This document shows positions 46,651 to 55,678 of a stretch of 64,000 nt of DNA, piece by piece. Made by a program: the position numbers and the translations under genes. Positions within the stretch are counted from its first letter, which is position 1, and each line of letters starts with the position of its first letter. The notes beneath the pieces were generated by a model. The model saw only the letters and a program-made list of their open reading frames with translations, did no database searches and had not been told where the DNA came from. The stretch covers positions 744,001-808,000 of the forward strand of contig JAAHFU020000001.1 in NCBI GenBank assembly GCA_010672825.2, read 5' to 3'. Origin of the DNA: Leptolyngbya sp. SIO1E4 (lineage in GTDB: Bacteria; Cyanobacteriota; Cyanobacteriia; Phormidesmidales; Phormidesmidaceae).

Positions 46651-46660
46651 AAACTTGTCG

Positions 46661-47365
46661 CTACGCAGCCATCTCGAAGAGTAAGACTTCTGTGTCTTCC
46701 CCAACCCCAGTGAGTGTCAGGGCAGTTTCTTCGGCAATCGCTGCCCCGTCACCAGCGGTCAGATCATGACCATTCAGGGTCACTGCACCCCGAGCCACCT
46801 GTACCCAAGCATTGCGGCCACCCGCTAAGGTATGGGTCACCGACTCCGCAGCGCCCAGCCGAGTGGCATACAGATCAAGATCTTGGTGAATTGTGACAGA
46901 GCCGTCCCGCCCATTGCGAGAGCCGACTAGCCGCAGCTGGCCTTGTTTTTCTTCAGGGGCAAAGTAGGTTTGTTCATAGCTCGGCTTAAGGCCAGTGTGT
47001 TCTGGCAGCACCCAAATTTGTAAAAAGTGAACGGGGTCAATGTCTGACGCATTGAATTCACTGTGCAGAATTCCGGTGCCTGCAGACATCCGCTGGACAT
47101 CTCCGGGCCGAATGGTAGAACCGGTGCCAATGCTGTCTTTGTGGGCCAAGTTACCCTCTAACACGTAGGAAATAATTTCCATGTCGCGGTGTCCATGGGT
47201 TGAAAACCCTTTGCCCGGTGCCACCTTATCTTCATTGATGACCCGTAGGGTGCCAAATCCCATGTGCTGAGGGTCGTAGTAGTTGCCAAAGGAAAAGGTG
47301 TGGCGACTATCTAACCAGCCAAAGTTGGCTGTACCGCGATCTCGACCGGGTCGAATCGTAATCAT
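46661..47365 (-). CDS. pirin family protein (YhhW-like)
   Basis: A 234-residue bicupin. The metal-binding set HxH...E...H reads [17 protein letters not shown] with LHSEFNAS later, and the fold starts [25 protein letters not shown]. Relatives can show quercetin 2,3-dioxygenase activity in vitro, while the physiological role is unclear. The AGGAGGT before its ATG is strong. It is divergent from a LysR-type regulator (123 bp shared), a layout that usually means the regulator controls it. Confidence 0.92.
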   Translation of the reverse strand: MITIRPGRDRGTANFGWLDSRHTFSFGNYYDPQHMGFGTLRVINEDKVAPGKGFSTHGHRDMEIISYVLEGNLAHKDSIGTGSTIRPGDVQRMSAGTGILHSEFNASDIDPVHFLQIWVLPEHTGLKPSYEQTYFAPEEKQGQLRLVGSRNGRDGSVTIHQDLDLYATRLGAAESVTHTLAGGRNAWVQVARGAVTLNGHDLTAGDGAAIAEETALTLTGVGEDTEVLLFEMAA

Positions 47366-47487
47366 GGGGCACCTCCTGGTGTATCGTGTGAGGAATTTTT
47401 TCCCGATGCATCTATTATGGATTGGATTAAAATAAAAGACAATAGGATATTTAATCTACAGTTTGTTTCCATAAAGGCGACAATCGT

Positions 47488-48387
47488 ATGGATAAATTTG
47501 AAAGTATGCGGGCGTTTGTGCAGGTGGTTGAGGCCGGGGGCTTTGCCGCTGCCGCCCGGGAAATGGGGGTTTCACGCTCAGCTGTCAATAAGTTGGTGAT
47601 GAATCTGGAAGATGCGCTGAAGGTACAGCTCTTGCAGCGCACGACTCGAAAAGTAACCCCAACCCCTACAGGACTTGCTTTCTACGATCGCTGTGTGGCA
47701 ATTCTGGCAGATTTAGAAGAGGCCGAATTGGCCGTCTCGCAGCTACAAACAGAACCGAAAGGACAGTTGCGCATCAATGCGCCCATGTCTTTTGGGAATC
47801 GCTATTTGTCTCCAGTGATTGCCCAGTTTTTGCGGCAATACCCTGATCTGCATTTGGAACTTAGCCTGAGCGATCGCTTTATCGATCCGATTGAGGAGGG
47901 GTTTGATGTGACGGTGCGCATTGCCAAGCCTCCAGAAGCTTCTAGCCTGATTGTCCACGAGCTGCTTCCTGCCCCGGTGATTCTCTGTGCTGCGCCCAGT
48001 TACCTGGCAGAACACGGCGTCCCCACAGCACCGTCAGACCTAACTCAACATGCCTGCTTACCCTACGGGCATCTGGCAACCGATAATCAATGGATGCTGG
48101 TGGGTCCTAACGGAGAGTGCAAAGTCACCGTTAGTGGCCCCCTGTGTGCCAACAATGGCGAACCGTTACAAGAGGCTGCAGTGCAGGGGTTAGGCATTAC
48201 GCTGTTGCCTCGGTTCATTGCGGATGCAAACCTCAGAGCCGGACGGCTGCAGCAGGTGATGCCAGGGTATGAAGCCCCGCCCATCTCAGTCTGTTTGCTG
48301 TACCCAGTCAATCGCCACTTGTCTACTAAAGTACGCTTGTTTGTTGAATTTCTGAAAAAACAGCTACAAGATGCCGTTGCGAACTGA
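47488..48387 (+). CDS. LysR-type transcriptional regulator
   Basis: A 299-residue regulator. N-terminal winged helix: [42 protein letters not shown]. The effector domain includes [24 protein letters not shown] and ends within the normal length. The RINAPMSFG block places it in the large CrgA/AaeR-like group. Divergent transcription from the pirin gene suggests that gene as a target. The co-inducer cannot be predicted. Confidence 0.92.
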   Translation: MDKFESMRAFVQVVEAGGFAAAAREMGVSRSAVNKLVMNLEDALKVQLLQRTTRKVTPTPTGLAFYDRCVAILADLEEAELAVSQLQTEPKGQLRINAPMSFGNRYLSPVIAQFLRQYPDLHLELSLSDRFIDPIEEGFDVTVRIAKPPEASSLIVHELLPAPVILCAAPSYLAEHGVPTAPSDLTQHACLPYGHLATDNQWMLVGPNGECKVTVSGPLCANNGEPLQEAAVQGLGITLLPRFIADANLRAGRLQQVMPGYEAPPISVCLLYPVNRHLSTKVRLFVEFLKKQLQDAVAN

Positions 48388-48476
48388 TACTCATTGAATT
48401 TGATGCTTCCTTGTATTGCTGCGAGACATAGGGTGTAGCCCACCTGTTAGGTGTAGAGTCATCTTGCCAAAGCGCA

Positions 48477-48650
48477 TTATCGTCGAGCTTGTCTATTGAT
48501 AAGCTTTTGTCGGCGACTCTGATATCTTTCGTAGGCCTTCTGATATTCTTCGGCTTTCATAAATTGATAGATGCTACCTCCAACAGCTAGGAGAGTCCAA
48601 AACACACCAAACAAAGGAAAAATACTGAAAAGGAATCCTGTTTGGCTCAA
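48477..48650 (-). CDS. small membrane protein with basic C-terminus
   Basis: A 57-residue ORF from a TTG at 48650, overlapping the stop of the preceding gene (TTGA). One membrane helix (FLFSIFPLFGVFWTLLAVGGSIYQF) is followed by a charged helix, KAEEYQKAYERYQSRRQKLINRQARR. The overlap suggests translational coupling to the SHOCT-type gene. I know similar small proteins in cyanobacteria but no function. Confidence 0.55.
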   Translation of the reverse strand: MSQTGFLFSIFPLFGVFWTLLAVGGSIYQFMKAEEYQKAYERYQSRRQKLINRQARR

Positions 48651-48968
48651 AAAACTAGGCTACCGGTGAACAGAGTCCACGCAATGCCAACACCAGTCAA
48701 AGCAATACCGAGAATTACACTGCTGGTTTTGTCTGGAATATACCGTCCATACTTGTTTGCAATCATGTATTGCTCGCGTTCCAACTCCCATTCACGATCA
48801 AGCTGCGCGAGTTGATTCTGAGCCTTGATATCTTCGAGGTATTGGTCGTGTGTTGTGTCCTGCCTTCCTTCAAGAACACGTCGTTTGGCAATTTCAAACT
48901 CTGCCGTACGAGAGCACACCACTTCGACGTAGCTCATCCAACTTCTGCAATTCGTCCGAGATATCCAT
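48647..48968 (-). pseudogene. SHOCT-type membrane protein gene with a frameshift
   Basis: From an ATG at 48968 the frame reads MDISDELQKLDELRRSGVLS and then stops after YGRV. In the neighbouring frame it goes on as TAEFEIAKRRVLEG. Joined, these give a good SHOCT motif (LxxLxxLRxxGxLTxxEFExxKxxLL). The rest, to 48647, has a charged coiled part and one membrane helix (SSVILGIALTGVGIAWTLFTGSLVF). The break lies near 48905-48915. A shorter ATG at 48937 in the second frame would give a 96-residue product without the full SHOCT part. Either a recent mutation or a sequencing slip. Confidence 0.6.
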
Positions 48969-49104
48969 GCTTGGTACCTGGTAAACGGAACCGCTTAATC
49001 ACTAATATACGGAAACTTTTGAGAGATCTTTTGGAAGTATCCTCAATGACCTCAAACGTTCCTTGAGAGGCTTCTTGCTCTGCTACAAATTGAATGAACT
49101 CAAA

Positions 49105-49776
49105 TTATGAGTCGTTCAAGAAAAGATTGATGGCATTCTCTAGTGCTGCTAAATGTTCTTGGGTTGTGTCTTTATCTTCAGAGGTCAGGTATCTGGTGCG
49201 ATCGTTCACTGATAATGACAAAACCCGCTTACTAGAGAGCACAACGCCTTTGTAATCACGACTTTCCCGCTGCTCTACTTGGGCCGCTTTGATATGGCTA
49301 AGCGGGATCATTTCATCATGCTCTACTCGTCCTGAGTTGTTGTGTTCCTGAATGTTGAGGCAATTGTTGATGCGATCAAATCGATATAGTCGATAACCGG
49401 GTGACGGTGTATTGGCCGTGGCAATTTTGGAGCCAGTGATCCCGACGATAATGCCGGGAATGAGCCAGATCCAATTCCTGGTAACGATCATCAGCAGCAA
49501 TACCACGACCAGCGTGATGCCAACCCAAGCGCAGCCAACGACCTCTCCAGCCTCAAATTCCTGTCTTAAGACCAAGGTATCGCTGGTTTGTTGGCTGATT
49601 TGGAGGCGAGACATGGATGTGTTGAGGCTAGTGATGTTTAAGATCCAGTACTCTGGAATGCCAGCGCTGGCATAGATGCGAGACTTTTGGATGCGATCGC
49701 GTCGCCACGTGGTATCGGCAACCTCAATCAGCAAAAACACATCGACAGGGCTAGGATATTTCGTCTCTGCCGTCAT
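49105..49776 (-). CDS. Uma2 endonuclease remnant fused in frame to a two-helix membrane protein
   Basis: A 223-residue frame. Residues 10-48 (PSPVDVFLLIEVADTTWRRD, then RIYASAGIPEYWILNI) are the catalytic block of Uma2/DUF820 restriction-like nucleases, but the first 80-100 residues of Uma2 are missing. From Met55 (ATG at 49614) the sequence is different: RLQISQQTSDTLVLRQEFEAGEV, two helices (about 80-120), then a cytoplasmic region RLYRFDRINNCLNIQ with SHIKAAQVEQRESRDYKG. The second part is probably the true gene (49105-49614), and the first a Uma2 scrap joined by deletion. Function unknown. Confidence 0.55.
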   Translation of the reverse strand: MTAETKYPSPVDVFLLIEVADTTWRRDRIQKSRIYASAGIPEYWILNITSLNTSMSRLQISQQTSDTLVLRQEFEAGEVVGCAWVGITLVVVLLLMIVTRNWIWLIPGIIVGITGSKIATANTPSPGYRLYRFDRINNCLNIQEHNNSGRVEHDEMIPLSHIKAAQVEQRESRDYKGVVLSSKRVLSLSVNDRTRYLTSEDKDTTQEHLAALENAINLFLNDS

Positions 49777-49880
49777 GGGAAAGCTGTTGAAGCTTGCTAG
49801 ATCATTTTACTCAGCCCCACACTGGGCGCTTTCATTGGTTTTGCCTGCCACTGTTGGCCATTTTCCCTGGGGTATGCCAC

Positions 49881-50333
49881 TCAGGCGTGTTTAACTAAAA
49901 AGCGATCGAGTTGGTTGGCAAACGCCTCGCGATCGCGCTGGTTAAAGGGGGGAGGGCCGCCCGTCTCGACGCCACTGCTCCGCAACTCATCCATAAAATC
50001 CCGCAGAGAGAGCCGTTGGCGAATATTGACTTCGTCGTAGAATTCACCCCGAGGATTTAAAGCATACCCACCTTTTGCGATCGCCGCTGCCGCCAGGGGA
50101 ATATCGGCAGTAATCACCAGATCTTTGGGTTGAAGGTGCTGCACAATATAGCTATCGGCAATGTCCAAGCCTGCCTTCACCTGAACCGCATCAATGTAGG
50201 GAGACGCTGGAATTTGCAATTCTTGATTAGCCACTAAGGTCGTTTTAATTTCAACCCGTTTCGCTGCTCGAAATAAGATTTCCTTAATCACCTTTGGGCA
50301 GGCATCGGCATCGACCCAAATTTGCATCATCAA
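49881..50333 (-). CDS. YaiI/YqxD family protein (UPF0178/DUF188)
   Basis: A 150-residue protein. [22 protein letters not shown] at the N-terminus and [25 protein letters not shown] are the family signatures, with the acidic residues of a NYN/PIN-like nuclease fold. Nuclease activity is suggested by the fold but unproven. The upstream region toward the GNAT gene contains dispersed-repeat copy E. Confidence 0.9.
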   Translation of the reverse strand: MMMQIWVDADACPKVIKEILFRAAKRVEIKTTLVANQELQIPASPYIDAVQVKAGLDIADSYIVQHLQPKDLVITADIPLAAAAIAKGGYALNPRGEFYDEVNIRQRLSLRDFMDELRSSGVETGGPPPFNQRDREAFANQLDRFLVKHA

Positions 50334-50410
50334 TCTGTCCTGAAGGGGTTCAAATAATCGCGAATGAGCGCTGCAAGTCCATTATCTAAGCAGACCCTAG
50401 GATGTTTACA

Positions 50411-50504
50411 GCGGTTTGCATTCGGATAAAGCACAAGCCTAAACCCTAAACCTTAGCCCCTCTCTTGACCCAGATGCACTTGACTCATCTGAACAGCGCG
50501 ATAG
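50411..50504 (+). repeat. dispersed 93-bp repeat, copy E (diverged)
   Basis: GCGGTTTGCATTCGGATAAAGC ... CCTAAACCCTAAACCTTAG ... TTGACCCAGATGCAC ... GCGCGATAG. It keeps both ends and the TTGACCCAGATG block but differs widely in between, so it looks older. Its right end runs into AGGAGG, the ribosome-binding site of the next gene. Confidence 0.8.
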
Positions 50505-50513
50505 GAGGAAAGC

Positions 50514-50999
50514 GTGGCTCTAGATATGAATTTTATGAACTCGCCATTACCAAGCAACTGCTGCCTGCGACCGGCCTGCAGCCAAGATAGTTGGCCGCTT
50601 CGTCGTCTGGTCTTTAGCGCAAAACTCGACCCCACCCAACTGCGCTGGCAACAGTTCTGGGTGATTGAACATCAAGGACAGATCATCGCCTGTGGGCAGT
50701 TGCGCACCTTTGCGGGGTGTCAGGAATTGGGGAGTCTGGTGGTGATTCCGGCATGGCGGCGGCAGGGTTTGGGCACGCGGTTGACTCAGCATCTGATCCA
50801 GCAGGCAACCCACCCCCTCTATCTAGAATGTTTAGGGTCAATGCTGGCGGCGTTTTACCAGCGCTTGGGATTTGTGCCGCTGGGTGAGACTGAGCTGCCT
50901 GCAGCCTTGCGGCGTAAGTTTGGAATTTCAGGGGCGATCGCCCGTCTCCTGCGTCTACCGCTGTACCAAATGCACTGGCCATCCCCCGGTTCGCCGTAG
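50514..50999 (+). CDS. GNAT-family N-acetyltransferase
   Basis: A 161-residue acetyltransferase starting at a GTG 10 bases after dispersed-repeat copy E. Key blocks are WVIEHQGQIIACGQLRTF, ELGSLVVIPAWRRQGLGTRLTQHLI (acetyl-CoA loop RRQGLG) and YLECLGSMLAAFYQRLGFVPLG. AGGAGGAAAGC GTG is an excellent start and overlaps the repeat edge. Substrate unknown. Confidence 0.85.
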   Translation: MALDMNFMNSPLPSNCCLRPACSQDSWPLRRLVFSAKLDPTQLRWQQFWVIEHQGQIIACGQLRTFAGCQELGSLVVIPAWRRQGLGTRLTQHLIQQATHPLYLECLGSMLAAFYQRLGFVPLGETELPAALRRKFGISGAIARLLRLPLYQMHWPSPGSP

Positions 51000-51041
51000 C
51001 CAACGAAGCCCGTGTCGTCAGGTTTGTCAAGGCTAAAAACA

Positions 51042-51067
51042 AGAGGCGCGCTGGCTGGCGCGCCTCT
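51042..51067 (-). terminator. terminator of dps
   Basis: Perfect 10-bp stem AGAGGCGCGC/GCGCGCCTCT with a 6-base loop; on the minus strand TGTTTTTAGCC follows. It is about 40 bases past the Dps stop. Confidence 0.8.
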
Positions 51068-51107
51068 CAAATTACCCATCAGGGCGAGATCGCCCAATGA
51101 GCGTTAG

Positions 51108-51632
51108 CTAGGCCAAATCATCGCGGCTGATCAGGTGAGCTTCCAAGAACCAGAGACGCTTGTCAATAGTGCGAGAAATCTCAGTGTATAGGTCAGCTGT
51201 GTCAGCGTCGCCCAGATCATCCGTTGTATCAATGGCGTCGCGGACATGCTTAGCGTAAATTGCGTAGCGATCGGCAAGGGCAGCTACATGCTCTTCGCCA
51301 TCAATGGCATCTAAAGGATACTCTGGCAACACAGAGTTATCAGCAGCCATGCGGGCAGTGCCCAAAGCGGTTGCCCCCAATGCGGTGACCCGCTCAGCGA
51401 CCATATCCACATACTCTTCAATTTCATCCGCCATTTCATCAAACAGCTCATGCAGCTGGAAGAAATCCTTGCCTTTCACGTTCCAATGCGCTTGTTTGAC
51501 CTGAGTTTTAAGATCCAGACTCGCAGCGAGTGTCTGATTTAGGAGCGTCACCACACCTTCCCGAACATTAGCAGACAAGTCGATGCGAGTGGGATAGAAC
51601 CGGGTCTTTACTTTAGCTTGAGTCGCAACCAT
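51108..51632 (-). CDS. dps: Dps-family ferritin-like protein
   Basis: A 174-residue four-helix protein that stores iron, detoxifies peroxide and in many bacteria coats DNA as a 12-mer. The ferroxidase residues are in KQAHWNVKGKDFFQLHELFDEMADEIEEYVDMVAERV, with the His and acidic ligands supplied by neighbouring subunits. I start at the ATG at 51632 because AAAGGAGG precedes it by 8 bases and the conserved part starts 10 residues later; longer forms are not conserved. A clear terminator follows. Confidence 0.92.
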   Translation of the reverse strand: MVATQAKVKTRFYPTRIDLSANVREGVVTLLNQTLAASLDLKTQVKQAHWNVKGKDFFQLHELFDEMADEIEEYVDMVAERVTALGATALGTARMAADNSVLPEYPLDAIDGEEHVAALADRYAIYAKHVRDAIDTTDDLGDADTADLYTEISRTIDKRLWFLEAHLISRDDLA

Positions 51633-51851
51633 GGGTCGCCCTCCTTTCATACTGTTAGGTTCAACCCTGCAATCAACACATAAGCAGGGTAGTGTCATTT
51701 GCTTTTCTTCTTCTAAATCATACTCGTTATGAGTACGACTTGCAACCATCGCAGAATTTCTCTCCTCCCAACACAGGATACTGAAAAGGGGGAACACAGT
51801 CTGTGCTCCCCCATGCGTTTACGGGCGAATTTTGCCGCCTGTATTGTCTGC

Positions 51852-52379
51852 TTACTCTTCTTCGCCGGTGCTTCCCTTATCCGCTGGGATGGTTGCTGCA
51901 GTCGCGTCTGGGGCAGCGGCTACTGGTGTAGGTGGTGGTGGCGCGGTTGCTTCAACGCTGGGCGCTTCAGGAGCCTTTGGCTTCGCGATCGCTTTGGGAG
52001 CCACCGGCTTTGGGGCGGGCGGCTCGGCATCAATCCCGAGCTGTTGCTTGGCCTGATAGAGTAGATTTTCCGTGCTAGAGTTCAAGGCTGTGAGCACCGA
52101 CTGCCCCATTTCGCTGGCAGACTTGGGCTCTTCGTTGCTGGGCGTTTTAACCTCTTCATACCAGCCTCGGGCCTTGAGCCCCAGGGCAAGAGAAGTTTTC
52201 CAAAACCACTCTACTAAGACAAACGCCAGACAAATGACCAGCCAGAGTAAAACGCCAGTCTCCCGCAAAATATTCCACGTGAGAATTAAAGCCTTTTTAT
52301 AAATAGACCCCGTCTCACCAGAAATAATAAGTTTTCTGACTTTACTAGACTGGTCTTTGATTTTGTCCACGGTATTCAA
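51852..52379 (-). CDS. conserved cyanobacterial membrane protein with Pro/Ala-rich tail
   Basis: A 175-residue protein from a TTG at 52379 (a GTG three codons later is an alternative). A helix at about 37-56 (RETGVLLWLVICLAFVLVEW) is followed by WFWKTSLALGLKARGWYEEV, a charged middle, and a low-complexity tail after residue 115 made of Ala, Pro, Lys and Thr (PPAPKPVAPKAIAKPKAPEA). I recognise the N-terminal pattern from cyanobacteria without a function. The tail suggests a flexible arm in the cytoplasm or periplasm. Confidence 0.65.
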   Translation of the reverse strand: MNTVDKIKDQSSKVRKLIISGETGSIYKKALILTWNILRETGVLLWLVICLAFVLVEWFWKTSLALGLKARGWYEEVKTPSNEEPKSASEMGQSVLTALNSSTENLLYQAKQQLGIDAEPPAPKPVAPKAIAKPKAPEAPSVEATAPPPPTPVAAAPDATAATIPADKGSTGEEE

Positions 52380-52422
52380 ATCCTTATGAACGCATCATAT
52401 GGAGGGAACGAACAGATCGCCT

Positions 52423-53388
52423 TTAGCCCTCACCCCACACCTTCTTTAAGACGACTTCAGGGGGGATATCAGCCACTTTATCACTGCTGGATTCAATCCC
52501 TAAAAAGCGCTGCTCAGAGGTATCAACTGGGGGAAAATGACGACTGGGAGAATAGTGCCCAAACAGTGCCAGAGTAAAGACATTTAAGGCGACCCCCAAT
52601 TGCGATACATAACTATCGGTCGCTAAAACCAGATTGGCCCCCGCAACCAAAGCCGCCACTTGGCCCAGATTGTCGGGGCGGATCACCTTCAAATTTGGGA
52701 ATGCCTGGGCGATCGCTTTAACCGCTGAGGCTGTCTCGGCCTGTTGGAGGAGCACTAAGGGAAGACCAGGCTGTCGCTTTTGAAAATCTTGGGCGATCGC
52801 AATCCAGCCCTCGGCAGGATAGATGTCATCAACAGTGCCATCGGCAGGCCCCGGATAGATTAAGACATACCCCTGATCGCCAATTCCCTGGGCCTGAATT
52901 TGGGTGTCTACCCAGCCGATATCCCCTTGGGGAACGTTGATCGAGGCTGCTGAACACTGACCTGATAACTCTAAAGGTGCCAGCAAATCATGGTATTGCG
53001 CGGCCTGATATTGATCTGTTTTCAAAGGAACGGTGGCGGTTAAAAACAGACCGTTAGCCCCCCCTTGATACCCAATGCGGGTAGGGATGCCGCTGAGCCA
53101 AAGGAGAAGACCAATGGGCCAGTTTTGCGTGGTGGTGATGGCCACCTCAAACTCGCGATCGCGCACAATCCCTAGGAGATTGGCCCAATCTGCCGGGCTG
53201 TTGTTATTGGTAAAAGTGTAAGGGATGGTCGTTTTCACGACCTTAGAAACTCGATAGGCAGCCGCAGCAGACGGCTCTGTGACTACCGAGATTTCAGCCT
53301 TAGGGAGTGCTTGCTTGATATGCTCAAGCGTTGAAAAAAAGAGAAGCTGATCGCTAATTCCATTCGGAACGAGAGCCAGTACACGCAT
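52423..53388 (-). CDS. glycosyltransferase family 9 (heptosyltransferase-like)
   Basis: A 321-residue GT-B enzyme. MRVLALVPNGISDQLLFFSTLEHIKQALPKAEISVVTEP at the N-terminus and the sugar-nucleotide region GPADGTVDDIYPAEGWIAIAQDF and LATDSYVSQLGVALNVFTLALFGHYSPSRHFP at the C-terminus fit GT9. In cyanobacteria such enzymes are linked to lipopolysaccharide or other surface glycans. I begin at the ATG 53388, where the conserved strand starts; an in-frame start 108 bases upstream has no support. It is divergent from ispD. Confidence 0.85.
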   Translation of the reverse strand: MRVLALVPNGISDQLLFFSTLEHIKQALPKAEISVVTEPSAAAAYRVSKVVKTTIPYTFTNNNSPADWANLLGIVRDREFEVAITTTQNWPIGLLLWLSGIPTRIGYQGGANGLFLTATVPLKTDQYQAAQYHDLLAPLELSGQCSAASINVPQGDIGWVDTQIQAQGIGDQGYVLIYPGPADGTVDDIYPAEGWIAIAQDFQKRQPGLPLVLLQQAETASAVKAIAQAFPNLKVIRPDNLGQVAALVAGANLVLATDSYVSQLGVALNVFTLALFGHYSPSRHFPPVDTSEQRFLGIESSSDKVADIPPEVVLKKVWGEG

Positions 53389-53551
53389 AGCCGTCTGTCC
53401 TGCTTGTCCGTCCCACATTTTAGTGGAACGCGGTTCCTTAGACAGCGTTGTTACCAACAAAACTACCAATGCTTCACCTGACAGTCTGCTTATCATCCAA
53501 ACTCTGGCTTAACGGCCCCCCCAGATTGCGCAGCACATCGAGCAGTGTATG

Positions 53552-53660
53552 GCGGCTTGCATTGGGATAAAGCCATCCCCTTAGCCCCCATACCCTAACC
53601 CCTAATCCCTAACCCCCATCCTTCTAAACTCTGCCTTAACCCAGATTGTCCTGAGCGCCC
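53552..53660 (+). repeat. dispersed repeat, copy F (strongly diverged)
   Basis: GCGGCTTGCATTGGGATAAAGCC and CCATACCCTAACCCCTAATC recall the ends and the CCCTAA-rich core, and TTAACCCAGATTGTCC the TTGACCCAGATGTAC block. It lies upstream of ispD. Assignment rests on the order of these marks. Confidence 0.55.
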
Positions 53661-53742
53661 ATGAAATGCCGCATCTGGAAACGATTCAGGGTAGGGTGGT
53701 GAAGGCTTGGGACGATGAGGACAATAAGGAGGACACTGGGCC

Positions 53743-54447
53743 GTGCACCTGTTAATTCCCGCCGCAGGCGTAGGACGACGCATGGGCAGCGATCGCAACA
53801 AATTGCTCTTAATGCTTCATGGTCAACCGATCTTGGCGTGGACGTTGCTTGCAGCTGAGGCCAGCGATCGCATTTCCTGGATGGGGATTATCTGCCAGAG
53901 CGTTGATGTCCCTGATTTAAAGGCAATTTTACAAACCCTGCCCCTGGCGAAGCCCACGGTGCTGATTCCTGGAGGTCGTACACGCCAAGAATCGGTTTAT
54001 AACGGCCTGCAGGCCCTCCCCCCCACCGCAGACCATGTGCTGATTCATGATGGCGCCCGTTGCCTAGCAACCCCCGATCTGTTTGATCGCTGTGCCCAGG
54101 CCCTGCTAGCTTGTCCGGGGCTGATTGCCGCGATTCCGGTGAAAGATACGATCAAGGTGGTAGGCGCCGATGAGTTGGTTAAAGACACCCCTGAACGCAG
54201 CACCCTCTGGGCTGCCCAAACCCCCCAGGGGTTCCATGTTGCCCAGCTCAAAGCAGCCCATGATCATGGCAAAACCCAAGGATGGGCAGTGACAGACGAT
54301 GCTGCACTGTTTGAGAAATACGGTCTGCCCGTCAAGATTGTGTTGGGAGAGGAGACTAACCTCAAAGTCACGACCCCTGAGGATCTGACGATTGCGGATC
54401 TGATTGTGCGCGATCGTTTAAAGGAAAAGACGACTCTACGACATTGA
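53743..54447 (+). CDS. ispD: 2-C-methyl-D-erythritol 4-phosphate cytidylyltransferase
   Basis: A 234-residue enzyme of the MEP isoprenoid pathway that joins CTP and methylerythritol phosphate; the products feed chlorophyll phytol, carotenoids and quinones. The nucleotide-binding LIPAAGVGRRMGSDRNKLLLMLHGQPIL and VLIHDGARCLATP are the family motifs. It starts with GTG after AAGGAGG (13 bases before), with IPAAG directly following. Length is normal. Confidence 0.95.
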   Translation: MHLLIPAAGVGRRMGSDRNKLLLMLHGQPILAWTLLAAEASDRISWMGIICQSVDVPDLKAILQTLPLAKPTVLIPGGRTRQESVYNGLQALPPTADHVLIHDGARCLATPDLFDRCAQALLACPGLIAAIPVKDTIKVVGADELVKDTPERSTLWAAQTPQGFHVAQLKAAHDHGKTQGWAVTDDAALFEKYGLPVKIVLGEETNLKVTTPEDLTIADLIVRDRLKEKTTLRH

Positions 54448-54562
54448 GGCACAGGAGCCCTATATATCCTCTCCTGTGCCTCAATGTCCGTGCCTTACTT
54501 AATTTGGATCAATACCCTAGGAACGCTGAAGCGGCAACGGTTCCCAATCAGGCATTCAAATC

Positions 54563-54694
54563 TTACAGGTCACCACCTCGTGCAGCCAACAAAAAGACAA
54601 TGATTGGCCCAGCAATTACGATCATCGCTAGCATCGTGAGCTGAGCGATCAGTTCAAAACTAATACCGCCGAAAAAATTACTGATAAACTCCAT
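54563..54694 (-). CDS. psb30: photosystem II protein Psb30 (Ycf12)
   Basis: A 43-residue single-helix photosystem II subunit located near PsbJ and cytochrome b559. The pattern FELIAQLTMLAMIVIAGPIIVFLLAARGGDL matches Psb30, notably the GP in mid-helix and the final ARGG. GGAGGATCC ATG gives a good start at 54694. No other photosystem gene is adjacent. Confidence 0.88.
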   Translation of the reverse strand: MEFISNFFGGISFELIAQLTMLAMIVIAGPIIVFLLAARGGDL

Positions 54695-54819
54695 GGATCC
54701 TCCCAAACAGACAAGAATAATCGCCCCGACAAGGCTATGTGCGCTATTTTATCCGGTGTTGGGAACCCAGATTTAACTAACTTTACAAAATTCTAAGGCT
54801 AAAAAAAATTCCCAGGCTT

Positions 54820-55191
54820 ATGGCAAATTGGCAATGTATTCAGGGCTGCGGTGCGTGTTGCCACCTGGACCCCCGCGATCGCCCCGACTTAGATCAGTAC
54901 CTCACCCCTGAAGAGCTGACTCACTATCTCAGCCTGGTCGGGGAAGACGGCTGGTGCATTCATTACGATGCCAACGCTCGCCGCTGCGAGATTTATGAAA
55001 CGCGGCCTGCTTTTTGTCGGGTACAGGCCGACACCTTTGAACGCATGTTTGGCATCCCCCCAGCTGAGTTAAATGACTTTGCGATCGCCTGCTGTCAACA
55101 GCAAATTGAAGGGGTCTATGGCAACAACAGCGAAGAGTTAGCCCGATTCACCACCACTGTTGAAGCGACCCCCAACAACACGATTTCATAA
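54820..55191 (+). CDS. YkgJ-family cysteine cluster protein
   Basis: A 123-residue protein with the cluster CIQGCGACCHLDPRD at the N-terminus and WCIHYDANARRCEIYETRPAFCRV further on. These CxxxCxxCC...C...C patterns define the zinc- or iron-chelating YkgJ/Fli-B-like group. A role in metal binding is inferred; no function is established. It is followed in the same direction by the split exchanger genes. Confidence 0.88.
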   Translation: MANWQCIQGCGACCHLDPRDRPDLDQYLTPEELTHYLSLVGEDGWCIHYDANARRCEIYETRPAFCRVQADTFERMFGIPPAELNDFAIACCQQQIEGVYGNNSEELARFTTTVEATPNNTIS

Positions 55192-55270
55192 CCGCCGGCA
55201 TTGCCACTTGGCAACAGATTCTAGATAATGAAATGAATGTGAAAAAACGGCGATAGCGAGATATCTCTTT

Positions 55271-55666
55271 GTGAGTCAATTACCCGGATCTTTGATACCC
55301 CCACCTGCGAATTCTTCAGAAATGCCGGTAACTCCGGCCCCTACGCCGCCCCAGGAAAAGGAAAGCGTATCCGGCCAGGAGCGCGCCAGCTTTTGGCGGG
55401 TATTTGTATCCACTTTTGGCGCGATTTTTTTGGCGGAACTGGGGGACAAGACACAACTAGCCACGCTCCTGATGAGTGCGGAGTCGGGCAATCCGCTGGT
55501 CGTCTTTTTAGGTGCAGGCACAGCGCTGGTCATGACCAGTCTGATTGGGGTGGCCTTGGGGCAATGGCTTTCTCGTAAAGTTTCGCCACACACGCTGGAT
55601 ACTGCTGCTGGGGCTGTCTTGCTTGCGATCACGGTTTGGCTATTGTGGGATGTTATTAACTTCTAG
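55271..55666 (+). CDS. half-size Gdt1/TMEM165 cation exchanger, first subunit
   Basis: A 131-residue membrane protein carrying one of the two UPF0016 repeats. A Pro-rich N-terminal tail of about 40 residues leads to three helices, with ELGDKTQLATLLMSAESG as the ion-binding motif E-x-G-D-(K/R)-(S/T). Full-length relatives are Mn2+ or Ca2+/H+ exchangers; in some cyanobacteria the exchanger is split into two hemi-subunits (Hmx1, Hmx2) that form a heteromer. The partner follows 12 bases later. It starts with GTG. Confidence 0.88.
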   Translation: MSQLPGSLIPPPANSSEMPVTPAPTPPQEKESVSGQERASFWRVFVSTFGAIFLAELGDKTQLATLLMSAESGNPLVVFLGAGTALVMTSLIGVALGQWLSRKVSPHTLDTAAGAVLLAITVWLLWDVINF

Positions 55667-55678
55667 AGGGCGACGCTG

